From NCBI RefSeq assembly GCF_900240215.1, contig NZ_LT964681.1, positions 718,187 through 782,186 of the forward strand: a stretch of 64,000 nucleotides of DNA. The letters run 5' to 3'. Below are positions 36,212 to 43,885 of the stretch, one piece after another; position 1 is the stretch's first letter; each line of letters opens with the position of its first letter. This DNA is from Raoultibacter timonensis. GTDB lineage: Bacteria > Actinomycetota > Coriobacteriia > Coriobacteriales > Eggerthellaceae. Both the position numbers and the translations under genes were made by a program. Under the pieces are notes generated by a model. It was not told where the DNA came from, made no database searches, and was given only the letters and a program-made list of their open reading frames with translations.

Positions 36212-38014
36212 CTACCGATACCGCCCGAACCGCTCGCCCACCCCATCGAGGGCAAGGGGAACCTCGATCATACTGATGCCCGGTACGCCGAGGGCCTTCT
36301 CGTAGGCACGGGCAAAGCCGTCGACACCTTCGACCGCCGTATGCGGTACGCCGAACGCGCGCGCTGCCTGCCCGAAATCGACGCGCTGGGGCGTGAGGAA
36401 CAGCCGCTCGAAATACGCATCGTCCGACTTTTGGGGAAGCGTTTCGAATATGCCGCCCCCGCAGTTGTTGAGGAGCACGATCACAATGCTCGCCGCCTCG
36501 CTGCCGCCGTGATGCTCGAGCAGCTCGCGCTGAAGCGCGAGCGCATTGAGGTCGTGCAGCATCGTCAAATCGCCGGTGACGAACGTGGTTTGGCGATACG
36601 CCTGCGCAGCCCCAAGCGCCGAAGACACCGTGCCGTCTATACCGTTGAGGCCTCGGTTGCACAGCACGGAAAGCTGCTTTTCCGATTTAAGGTACATGGC
36701 GTCGATCAGGCGAATCGACATAGAGTTGGCCACGAACACGAGCGATCCGTCGGGGGCGAGCTCGAGCGCCTTGGCTACATAGGAGGCCTCTACGTCGTCG
36801 GCAGCCTCGCCGATCCGCTCGATGCGCGCATGCGCCGCCTCGTTCGCCGCCATCCACTCGGCCGCACTCGCCCGGCTTGCCCCGTCGCACGCACCGTCCG
36901 CAGCCGCAAGCAGCGCTTCCACGAAGGCGCGGGGCTCGCAGCGTACGAACAGGTCGGTTGCCGCGTTGAAATCGCGTGTATCCACTGCATCCACGACGAT
37001 CTGGACCGGCCGAGCACCCTCGCCCACGGCGCCGCACGCGCAGATCGAGGTAAAGCAGCTTTTCGAAACAGGGTAGCGTCCGAATCGGATAACGCACTCG
37101 ACAGGGGGCTGCTCGCCCCGTGCGAATATGCTGTCGTAGGCATCGATCACCAGCTCGTCGTCCGACGAGCGCAGGCCGCTCAAAGGATCGGCAAGAAGAG
37201 GGAGCGAGAAGCGGTGCGCCCATTCGATGAGCGCCGTACGTTCGGCGAAGCTGAAGCATGTTCCCTCGCCCACGAGGGCGACGGTGCGCTTGTTGCAAAG
37301 CGCTGCCAGAATGGGCTGCACCTGCCGCGCGTCCAGCGAAGACGCCGCCGCGACGAAAGGTTCCTCGAACCCGGTTTCGCTTCGGCCGGCTCGGAACAAG
37401 CCCTCAACCGACAAGTCGGGTTTGAGCGGCTCGTCGAGGGGGAAGTTGAAATGAACGGGGCCCGCATCTCCCGCGCAGCCGTAAAACGGTTCGCCCCGAT
37501 CGCCGAACGCCGGAGGCGAGCCAACCGCCTTGGCAAACGCGGTCTTTCCCATCTGGCGCGCAAACGCGATGTCGCGCTCTTCCGCAGCAGCAAGCGGCAT
37601 CTGCTGGAAATGGCGTACGTGATCGCCGTACGCCTTGAGCTGATCGCACGTCTGCGGCGCACCGAGGTTCTGCAAGCGCGGGGGGCGGTCGCCCGTCAAC
37701 ACGATAAGCGGCACGCGCGAGGTTTCAGCTTCGAGCACCGCCGGATAGTAGTTCGCCACCGCGGTTCCCGAGGTGCAGATCATGCACACCGGCCTGCCCG
37801 ATGCCTTCGCCAACCCCAGCGCGAAGAACGCCGCCCCGCGCTCGTCGATATCGACGTACAGGTTCAGGCTGCTCGCATGCGCCACCATCGCAAGGGGCGT
37901 CGAGCGAGAGCCGGGGCTCACCACCACATCGCGCACCCCGCACGCGATAAGCTCGTCGAAGAACGCCGAGAGGAAGAGCGCCGATGCCTGGGGCGCTTCG
38001 ATGCTAGCGGCCAT
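36212..38014 (-). CDS. menD: SEPHCHC synthase (MenD)
   Basis: A 600-residue thiamine-diphosphate enzyme that adds 2-oxoglutarate to isochorismate. The N-terminus has GVRDVVVSPGSRSTPLAM with the conserved SPGSRSTPL box, and the Glu-containing segment YVDIDERGAAFFALGLAK. CTSGTAVANYYPAV and LTGDRPPRLQNLGAPQT are also standard. The diphosphate-binding segment near the C-terminus is TGDLTMLHDLNAL with LLNNCGGGIFETLP. The start ATG at 38014 overlaps the end of menF by 11 bases. Of average length. Confidence 0.95.
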   Translation of the reverse strand: MAASIEAPQASALFLSAFFDELIACGVRDVVVSPGSRSTPLAMVAHASSLNLYVDIDERGAAFFALGLAKASGRPVCMICTSGTAVANYYPAVLEAETSRVPLIVLTGDRPPRLQNLGAPQTCDQLKAYGDHVRHFQQMPLAAAEERDIAFARQMGKTAFAKAVGSPPAFGDRGEPFYGCAGDAGPVHFNFPLDEPLKPDLSVEGLFRAGRSETGFEEPFVAAASSLDARQVQPILAALCNKRTVALVGEGTCFSFAERTALIEWAHRFSLPLLADPLSGLRSSDDELVIDAYDSIFARGEQPPVECVIRFGRYPVSKSCFTSICACGAVGEGARPVQIVVDAVDTRDFNAATDLFVRCEPRAFVEALLAAADGACDGASRASAAEWMAANEAAHARIERIGEAADDVEASYVAKALELAPDGSLVFVANSMSIRLIDAMYLKSEKQLSVLCNRGLNGIDGTVSSALGAAQAYRQTTFVTGDLTMLHDLNALALQRELLEHHGGSEAASIVIVLLNNCGGGIFETLPQKSDDAYFERLFLTPQRVDFGQAARAFGVPHTAVEGVDGFARAYEKALGVPGISMIEVPLALDGVGERFGRYR

Positions 38015-39266
38015 CTTCGCCCCCGTCGAACGCGGAGAGGATCGTCTTGAGCTTCATATCGATCTCGTCGTATTCGTCGTCCGCCACGCTACCCTCGACG
38101 ATGCCGCACCCGGCGTACACCCAGCCGATTTCGCCATCGAATACGCCCGTGCGCAAAGCAACGGTGAACTCGCCGTTGCCGTCGCCGTCGATGTAGCCGG
38201 CCGCCCCGCCGAAGAAACCGCGGTTGTATGCCTCGATCTGGCGGATGAGCATGAGCGCCTCGCCTACCGGCGCGCCCGAGAGCGCGGGCGTGGGATGCAG
38301 TTCGCCCATGAGCCCCATGAGCGTTTTCCCTTCGAGCACCTGCGCCGACGCGGGCGTGTACAGGTGCTGCACGTGCTGGAGCGCAAGGATGCCCGGATGA
38401 TCGGGAATCGCCACGTCATGGCAGTTGCGCCGAAACACCTCCCTGATGAAATCGACTACGTAAGCATGCTCCTGCAGGTTCTTCCCGTCGTGCAAAAGCT
38501 CTGAAGCCAACTGCTCGCGTTCGGCTTCGTCGGCACCGGCGGCAGTGGTTCCTGCCAGGCACATGCTCTCAACCGATGCGCCGTCTTTGCGCACAAGCAG
38601 CTCGGGCGTGCAGCCGCAGAAGAACACATCGCCGTAGCGGTACAAAAGCACGGTGCCACGAGCCGGCCCGTCGATAAGGTTCACGAGCAGATCCTTCGAC
38701 GAGAACGGGTTCGCCGCCACGAGCTTCTGCCTGCGCGACAGCACCACCTTGTCGACGCGGCCCTCGGATATGGCGGCAAGCCCCGCCCCGACCGCTTCGC
38801 CCCACGCTTCGCGCGAATCCCTCTCAAGCTCAAAGGGAATCGTTATGCGCGTGCGAGGCTTGGCCTCGGCGATGTGCCGCGAAAACCGCGCGACGCGGCC
38901 CGCATACACGGGACCCAGGCTGTTAACCTGCAGAAACCTTCCCTGTTCGTTCTCGATCAGCACCACCTCGGGAAGCATGAGGCACAGCCGGGGGAACGAG
39001 GCGAACAGCTCGTCAGCGGGCTTGGGGTTCTCGGCGTCGAAGCGGTTGAACGAAAAGAGAATCGGCGGCTGCTCGGTTTCGCCCTGCACGACGTACTCGA
39101 CCTCGCGAAGGCTCGGCAGCGCGATGCAGCGCCCCAAGCCCATAAAGCGCGCCTTGCGCGACTTGTCGTAGAACACGAACTGATCGGTAAAGCCCTTCTG
39201 CAGCACGCAGAACGCATCGACGATATCGGCATCGACCGGCTGCGTATAGGTATAGATTTTGGTCAC
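38004..39266 (-). CDS. menF: Isochorismate synthase (MenF)
   Basis: A 420-residue chorismate-binding enzyme that opens the menaquinone pathway. The C-terminal domain shows GLAAISEGRVDKVVLSRRQKL with the catalytic lysine region, SMCLAGTTAAGADEAE, AYVVDFIREVF, HLYTPASAQVLEGKTLM and LHPTPALSGAPVGEAL, followed by NRGFFGGAAGYIDGDGNGEF. This is the order known for MenF/EntC. I start at the GTG at 39266 (VTKIYTYTQPVDADI). A TTG at 39308 would add 14 residues. It is the first gene of the men operon, divergent from mscL. Confidence 0.92.
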   Translation of the reverse strand: MTKIYTYTQPVDADIVDAFCVLQKGFTDQFVFYDKSRKARFMGLGRCIALPSLREVEYVVQGETEQPPILFSFNRFDAENPKPADELFASFPRLCLMLPEVVLIENEQGRFLQVNSLGPVYAGRVARFSRHIAEAKPRTRITIPFELERDSREAWGEAVGAGLAAISEGRVDKVVLSRRQKLVAANPFSSKDLLVNLIDGPARGTVLLYRYGDVFFCGCTPELLVRKDGASVESMCLAGTTAAGADEAEREQLASELLHDGKNLQEHAYVVDFIREVFRRNCHDVAIPDHPGILALQHVQHLYTPASAQVLEGKTLMGLMGELHPTPALSGAPVGEALMLIRQIEAYNRGFFGGAAGYIDGDGNGEFTVALRTGVFDGEIGWVYAGCGIVEGSVADDEYDEIDMKLKTILSAFDGGEDGR

Positions 39267-39354
39267 TGGATCACCGCACTCACTCGGATATCGGTCTGTT
39301 TCAAGCAAAAGTATCGGTTCGCTAAACGTTTTACCATTCTACCATTGCATATCC

Positions 39355-39360
39355 TATACT
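39355..39360 (+). promoter_or_regulatory. Possible -10 box of mscL
   Basis: TATACT at this place lies 57 bases upstream of the mscL ATG, with TTACCA 18 bases before it. It is a modest match to a sigma-70 promoter. Confidence 0.35.
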
Positions 39361-39416
39361 GTGGCCCGTCAGCCGCCTGCGGCCGACACCGCAGATAAGA
39401 CGCAGAAAGGGCAGCA

Positions 39417-39866
39417 ATGAAGAAGTTTTTCGAAGAGTTCAAGGAGTTCATCAACCGAGGCAACGTGATGGATCTCGCGGTCGCCGTCGTCATCGGTGCT
39501 GCGTTCACGGCCATCGTCAATTCGGTTGTCTCCGATCTCATCATGCCCATCGTCGGAGTGGTAACCGGCGGCATCGACTTCGCCGATATGAAATGGACCA
39601 TCCCCGTAGGAGCTGGCCAATCAGCCATTACCTACGGCAACTTCATCAACGCGGTCATCCAGTTCCTCATCATCGCATTCGTCGTGTTCCTCATCGTGAA
39701 GGCGCTCAACAAGGCGAAGGATATGACCTCCAAGGGCAAGAAAGCCGAAGAGAAGGAAGCGCCGAAGTGCCCCTACTGCCTCGAAGAGGTAGCCGAAGGC
39801 GCAACCCGCTGCCCGCACTGCACCGCCGAGCTTCCCGCACCCGCAAAGGCGACCGTCAAGCACTAA
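39417..39866 (+). CDS. mscL: Large-conductance mechanosensitive channel with C-terminal zinc ribbon (MscL)
   Basis: A 149-residue osmotic safety channel. Residues 1-95 are a standard MscL: MKKFFEEFKEFINRGNVMDLAV, split here as the amphipathic N-terminal helix (FEEFKEFINRGN) and TM1 (AVAVVIGAAFTAIVNSVVSD), then a loop and TM2 (FLIIAFVVFLIVKAL). After a lysine/glutamate-rich linker (100-116) comes a zinc ribbon, CPYC at 118-121 and CPHC at 132-135. Most MscL proteins end in a short helical bundle without cysteines, so the ribbon is an addition. It is transcribed alone, divergent from the men operon. Confidence 0.93.
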   Translation: MKKFFEEFKEFINRGNVMDLAVAVVIGAAFTAIVNSVVSDLIMPIVGVVTGGIDFADMKWTIPVGAGQSAITYGNFINAVIQFLIIAFVVFLIVKALNKAKDMTSKGKKAEEKEAPKCPYCLEEVAEGATRCPHCTAELPAPAKATVKH

Positions 39867-40523
39867 GCAACCGTACGCTGCGTCTCCTCGTAAAAGAGCT
39901 GCCGCTCTGTGCAGTCTCGGTTGCGGACGGGTGTTGCGAGAAAGGGCACCTCGGGCTGGCAGGCTGTAAGGCAAAGCCTTTCTGCACCGCGCGACTTTCC
40001 TGCACCGCGCAACCCGGGTCCGAGCTTTTGAGGTTGCGGCTTGCAGGCCGGATCGCCCTGTCTACGGGTTTTTGCCGATTATGTTGCGTTCAAGACTCTT
40101 TGGTGGCGGCTTTCGACCCCCTTGGGGAGAGCCTTGAAAGAGGTCAAACCGGGACAGCACTGCGACCAGGCAATATGCTGCGAGCAAGAAATCAACCGGC
40201 TTGCAGGCGAGCTCCGAACGCAACATAATCGGCAAAAACCCGTAAAAACAGTCCCGCAAACCCCTCAAGTGCAACACGATCCGCAGCATCGTGCATTTTT
40301 CGGACGGTTCCACCGTTCTGCCGCCATCGGCGTTGCTCCGGCCTCGGCACACGGTCGGCGGCCTACCGCCAGAAACGTCAGCCGAACAACTCGGGAGCTG
40401 CGCACGGCATGATTCGCGGGAATGCGTGCACGCGAGCCCGCGGAGCCCCGGCTCGCACCATGGCGCCCGAAGCACTTCGCGATCGACGCACACCGCAGCC
40501 TTCTCGGTACCGCGCGACTTGCC
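39867..40523. other. Long intergenic region with MITE-like element
   Basis: 657 bases without a credible gene. It holds a doubled phrase CTGCACCGCGC (about 39980-40012), the 180-bp inverted-repeat element at 40064-40243, and a small hairpin, CACGAT/ATCGTG followed by CATTTTT (about 40274-40298), that could terminate plus-strand transcription. Confidence 0.45.
40064..40243. mobile_element. 180-bp MITE-like element with perfect 28-bp inverted ends
   Basis: The ends at 40064-40091 and 40216-40243 are perfectly inverted over 28 bases, beginning ACGGGTTTTTGCCG. Between them is a three-tier hairpin: CTCTTT/AAAGAG (40096-40101 with 40137-40142), GGCT/AGCC and CCCC/GGGG. No coding frame and no obvious target-site duplication are visible. 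Size and ends fit a miniature inverted-repeat element moved by a transposase elsewhere. A structured RNA or bidirectional terminator is the alternative. Confidence 0.6.
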
Positions 40524-41936
40524 CTAGTCGGCAACAGCTTCGAGCTGCTCCGGTTCGTCATCTGCGCAATCGGCACAAAGCGCTTCGCGCCTGAGGATGA
40601 AGAAGCCGATGAGACCCGCTACGAGCGACGCCGCCAAGATGGCTATCTTCGCCGAAGCGATGGTGGTCGGATCGGTGAACGCAAGATTGGTCACGAAGAT
40701 GGCCATCGTGAATCCCACACCGCCCAGAATCGATACGCCGAGGATATGGCCCCAGCATACGCCGTCGGGCAGTTCGCTGATCTTGAGCTTCACCGTCAAC
40801 CACGTGGCCACAAAGATGCCGATCGGTTTACCGACGAGCAGGCCGAAGAACACGCCGATGGTAACGGGGCTCATGATAAGGGCCAGTATATCGGTACCCG
40901 CCAGAAGCACGCCCGCGTTCGCAAAGGCGAACAGGGGCAGGATGACGAAGTACACCGGCGTATGAAGAAAGTAGTCGAGCTGCGTGATCGGCGGGATGGT
41001 CATGCGCGATACGCGGCCGATCTGAGCGACCTCTTCAAGGTACTCCTTCTGCGCGATATCGGGCTGGCCCGGATCGTAACGCTCGTCGGCGTTTTGCGCC
41101 TTGGCCTCGAACCACGTGTTCACACGGCCGAGCTTCACCTGCGACTGTGCGGGGATGGTCAGCGCAACGAGCACGCCGGCAACCGTTGCATGGACGCCCG
41201 ACAAAAGAATGCAGACCCATAGAGCAAGGCCGATGAGCAGATAGGGGGCGAGCCCGTACACGTGCATACGATTGAGCACGATGAGCACGGCGAACAGGGC
41301 AAGACCCGCCGCAAGCCATATAACGTTGAGGTTCGCCGTGTAGAATACGGCGATTACGAGAATGGCGATCATGTCGTCGACGATAGTGAGCGTCGAGAGA
41401 AACGCGCGCAATCCCGCCGGCACCCTGCTGCCAAGCAACGCGAGGATGCCGAGGCAGAACGCGATGTCGTTCGCCATGGGCACGCCCCAGCCGTGCTCGA
41501 AGCCGCTCCCCATGTTGAAAGCCAGGTAGACGAGCGCAGGCAGCACGGCACCGCCGACCGCCGCGATGATCGGCAGAAGCGCCTTGCGCGGATTGGTGAG
41601 CTCGCCGGCGGTAAACTCGTACTTGATTTCGAGGCCGACCACAAGGAAGAACAGCGCCATGAGAAAATCGTTGATAAAGTGCCCGATTGAGATATGGGGC
41701 TCGAACGATCCGATGGAGATCCCCAGATAAAACGAGTTCCAAAACTCCCCGAAGGTGGGGAGCAGCGGCGTGTTCTCGATGATGAGCGCAAGCACCGCCG
41801 CGCCCAGCATGATCATCGTCGCACGGGTGGAAGAATGCGTGAATTCGAGAAGCTTCTTCTTGCGACGATGGTGTTTGCGCACCTCGGGTTCGAAGATCGA
41901 CTCGGTGGTATGTACGTTCTTATTTTCTTTTTCCAT
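40524..41936 (-). CDS. nhaA: Na+/H+ antiporter NhaA
   Basis: A 470-residue antiporter with about twelve helices. The family stretches are present: HFINDFLMALFFLVVGLEIK (helix 3), GWGVPMANDIAFCLGILALLG, and LSTLTIVDDMIAILVIAVFY, with the twin aspartates of the ion site. LLVGKPIGIFVATWL is helix 10/11 with the conserved lysine. A charged N-terminal tail (VRKHHRRKKKLLEF) precedes the first helix and an acidic, cysteine-containing tail (CADCADDEPEQLE) follows the last. I start at the ATG at 41936. NhaA exchanges about two protons for one sodium ion, for salt and pH control. Confidence 0.93.
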   Translation of the reverse strand: MEKENKNVHTTESIFEPEVRKHHRRKKKLLEFTHSSTRATMIMLGAAVLALIIENTPLLPTFGEFWNSFYLGISIGSFEPHISIGHFINDFLMALFFLVVGLEIKYEFTAGELTNPRKALLPIIAAVGGAVLPALVYLAFNMGSGFEHGWGVPMANDIAFCLGILALLGSRVPAGLRAFLSTLTIVDDMIAILVIAVFYTANLNVIWLAAGLALFAVLIVLNRMHVYGLAPYLLIGLALWVCILLSGVHATVAGVLVALTIPAQSQVKLGRVNTWFEAKAQNADERYDPGQPDIAQKEYLEEVAQIGRVSRMTIPPITQLDYFLHTPVYFVILPLFAFANAGVLLAGTDILALIMSPVTIGVFFGLLVGKPIGIFVATWLTVKLKISELPDGVCWGHILGVSILGGVGFTMAIFVTNLAFTDPTTIASAKIAILAASLVAGLIGFFILRREALCADCADDEPEQLEAVAD

Positions 41937-42039
41937 GACGGAGATTATAGGCGACCGACATGGGGCTACGGACTCAACCAGGTAACGCCTTGAGAACAAC
42001 ACGACCGCTGAAGCCCATGTCCCAACACCGACGCTTTGC

Positions 42040-43740
42040 CTACAAGCCCCTTTCGCTCCGCGGCACATCCTGCACGCGATTCAGGAGCTCCTCGCGCGTA
42101 TGCACCTCGAGTTTGCGATAGATTGCCTTCGTATGGGCCTTGGCAGTGTTCTCTGACACAAACAGCTCTTCGGCTATCGAGGCGATCGTCCGCCCCCGCA
42201 CCAAAGCGATGAGAACCTCGTGCTCGCGGGCGCTCAGACCATAGAGCTCCCGCGCGGCATCGCACTGCGCCGTGATGGCGTCGAGCAAAGATTTCGTCGC
42301 TTCGTCGGCAATCGCCTCGCCCCCGCCGCCCTTCGAAAGCAACTCGATGGGAGCAATCGGAACGAGATACTCGAAGGAGTACTTGCTCTCGTCGTAGAAA
42401 TTCACTCGAAAAATACTGTACGAGCGGTTGTAGAGCAGCATGCAGCCCGCAAAAAAGATCACATACGTTATCACCATAACGGCCATGGCCGCCGCTTGTT
42501 CCCCTACCCACAACTCGATGCTGCCGAGCAGCGAGCCAAGCAGCAGGCCTCCGACGTTGGCGAGCATGGCGCTTGAGAACAGCCTCGTCGGATTCGCATC
42601 GGTTGTGGCGACGAGAGGTCCGAGCGCCAAATACACCATCGCTAAGAAAAGGTAGTATCCCGCGTACAGAAAGCTCGGTACCGTGAGTATCGACACATCC
42701 CTAAAGAAAAGATGCACGACCATAGCGGCGCTCAAGAGGAACAGAACGAAACTCGGCACGAGCAAGAGTCCGTTGCGTTCGGCCGCGTATTCAGCCAAGG
42801 CGGCGGCGATCATCCCAACGATCGCAATGGCCAAAACGTTCGACCAATCGGCCGCGTTCGCCAAGACTGCCTGCATCTCGTCTCCCCCACGCAGATAGTT
42901 GTACGGAATCGAGAACACGACGATGCACACGAAGAAGAGCGCCGGCGATTTCTCCATGGCTGACTTCGACTTGGCACCCCATGTCCCCGACGTGCCCTCG
43001 AGCAGCGTGCGCGCCTTCACGAGCGCAACGAGCGAACCGAAAGGCAATACCGCAAAAACCAAGACCGCGATAGCCTGCGGCAGATGAATTTCAACCAGAT
43101 ACACGGCAACCGATAGCACGATGGCGACAAGCGTAACGAACAGCTGCTCGCCCTTTGGGTTGAGGTACTTGTACATCTCACCCCACACGATGATGAGCGG
43201 CGTTGTACCGCAGGCGATAAGCGCGTTTCCCGCGTAGATCATGACGACGGACGAAACGACAAAGCTCCCCAGGGCAAGGCACGCCATGCCCACGATCAGG
43301 CATATAGACATAAAGGGAATCGAATACTTCTTTTCCAAGAGCGAGGGCATTCGTCGCGATACGAAAAACAGCACCAGAAAGACCGCGAACGTACAGGTCG
43401 AATTGACCACCCATGCGCTGCTCGACCCCGAAGCAGAACCCACGCGAACCACTGTATCGAAAAACGTTATCGAATGGAGCGATGCCCATTGAAGAGCCAT
43501 ACCCGTCAGTACGAGCAAAATACCCGCAGCACGCTCTGTGCTGTATATCGTCGTATCGTCCACCCCGGCGCTATCGCCTGAAAGAGAAACCGACGATGCC
43601 CGCTTTTTGCCTTCGACCGCCCGGCCTCTTTGTCTTCCCATGTGCGTCACCATCCCACCCGACAAACGCATCGGCTTCGCCAGCATTCCCCGAAATGCAA
43701 AAGTCGATTTGTCGATGATACTCCCTTTTTCTTCTCGCAC
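42040..43740 (-). CDS. LuxR-type regulator with polytopic membrane domain (module 3)
   Basis: Regulator of up to 566 residues. About residues 70-440 contain ten to twelve hydrophobic helices. The C-terminal LuxR domain is LYGLSARECH-like: YGLSAREHEVLIALVRGRT, then VSENTAKAHTKAIYRKLEV. It is divergent from flavoprotein 3, with a 145-base gap carrying CGGGTAA repeats, so it is the probable regulator of that gene and of itself. The start is uncertain: the GTG at 43740 is the longest choice, but it would put the palindrome at 43743-43759 on the ribosome-binding site. Several ATGs up to 100 bases downstream are possible. Confidence 0.82.
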   Translation of the reverse strand: MREEKGSIIDKSTFAFRGMLAKPMRLSGGMVTHMGRQRGRAVEGKKRASSVSLSGDSAGVDDTTIYSTERAAGILLVLTGMALQWASLHSITFFDTVVRVGSASGSSSAWVVNSTCTFAVFLVLFFVSRRMPSLLEKKYSIPFMSICLIVGMACLALGSFVVSSVVMIYAGNALIACGTTPLIIVWGEMYKYLNPKGEQLFVTLVAIVLSVAVYLVEIHLPQAIAVLVFAVLPFGSLVALVKARTLLEGTSGTWGAKSKSAMEKSPALFFVCIVVFSIPYNYLRGGDEMQAVLANAADWSNVLAIAIVGMIAAALAEYAAERNGLLLVPSFVLFLLSAAMVVHLFFRDVSILTVPSFLYAGYYLFLAMVYLALGPLVATTDANPTRLFSSAMLANVGGLLLGSLLGSIELWVGEQAAAMAVMVITYVIFFAGCMLLYNRSYSIFRVNFYDESKYSFEYLVPIAPIELLSKGGGGEAIADEATKSLLDAITAQCDAARELYGLSAREHEVLIALVRGRTIASIAEELFVSENTAKAHTKAIYRKLEVHTREELLNRVQDVPRSERGL

Positions 43741-43742
43741 CC

Positions 43743-43800
43743 TTACCCGTAACGGGTAATTACGACAGACCCTGCGAAGAATTCTACCTTCTGCGGGTAA
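43743..43800. promoter_or_regulatory. CGGGTAA operator repeats between LuxR and flavoprotein 3
   Basis: TTACCCGT and ACGGGTAA form a perfect 8-1-8 palindrome at 43743-43759. A third CGGGTAA half-site lies at 43794-43800, 41 bases (about four helical turns) from the second. This spacing suits cooperative binding by the divergent LuxR protein. Confidence 0.6.
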
Positions 43801-43885
43801 TTGTGCCCGGTGTGAAGCGGTTGCAGAATCGGCAGAGGAAGCCGTTTGAACGGCTCAAGGGAAGGGTTCGAACAAAGGAGACAGG

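Noticed and set aside
36209..38050. 613-codon plus-strand open frame
   Set aside because: Antisense to menD, which has all its family motifs and sits in a men operon.
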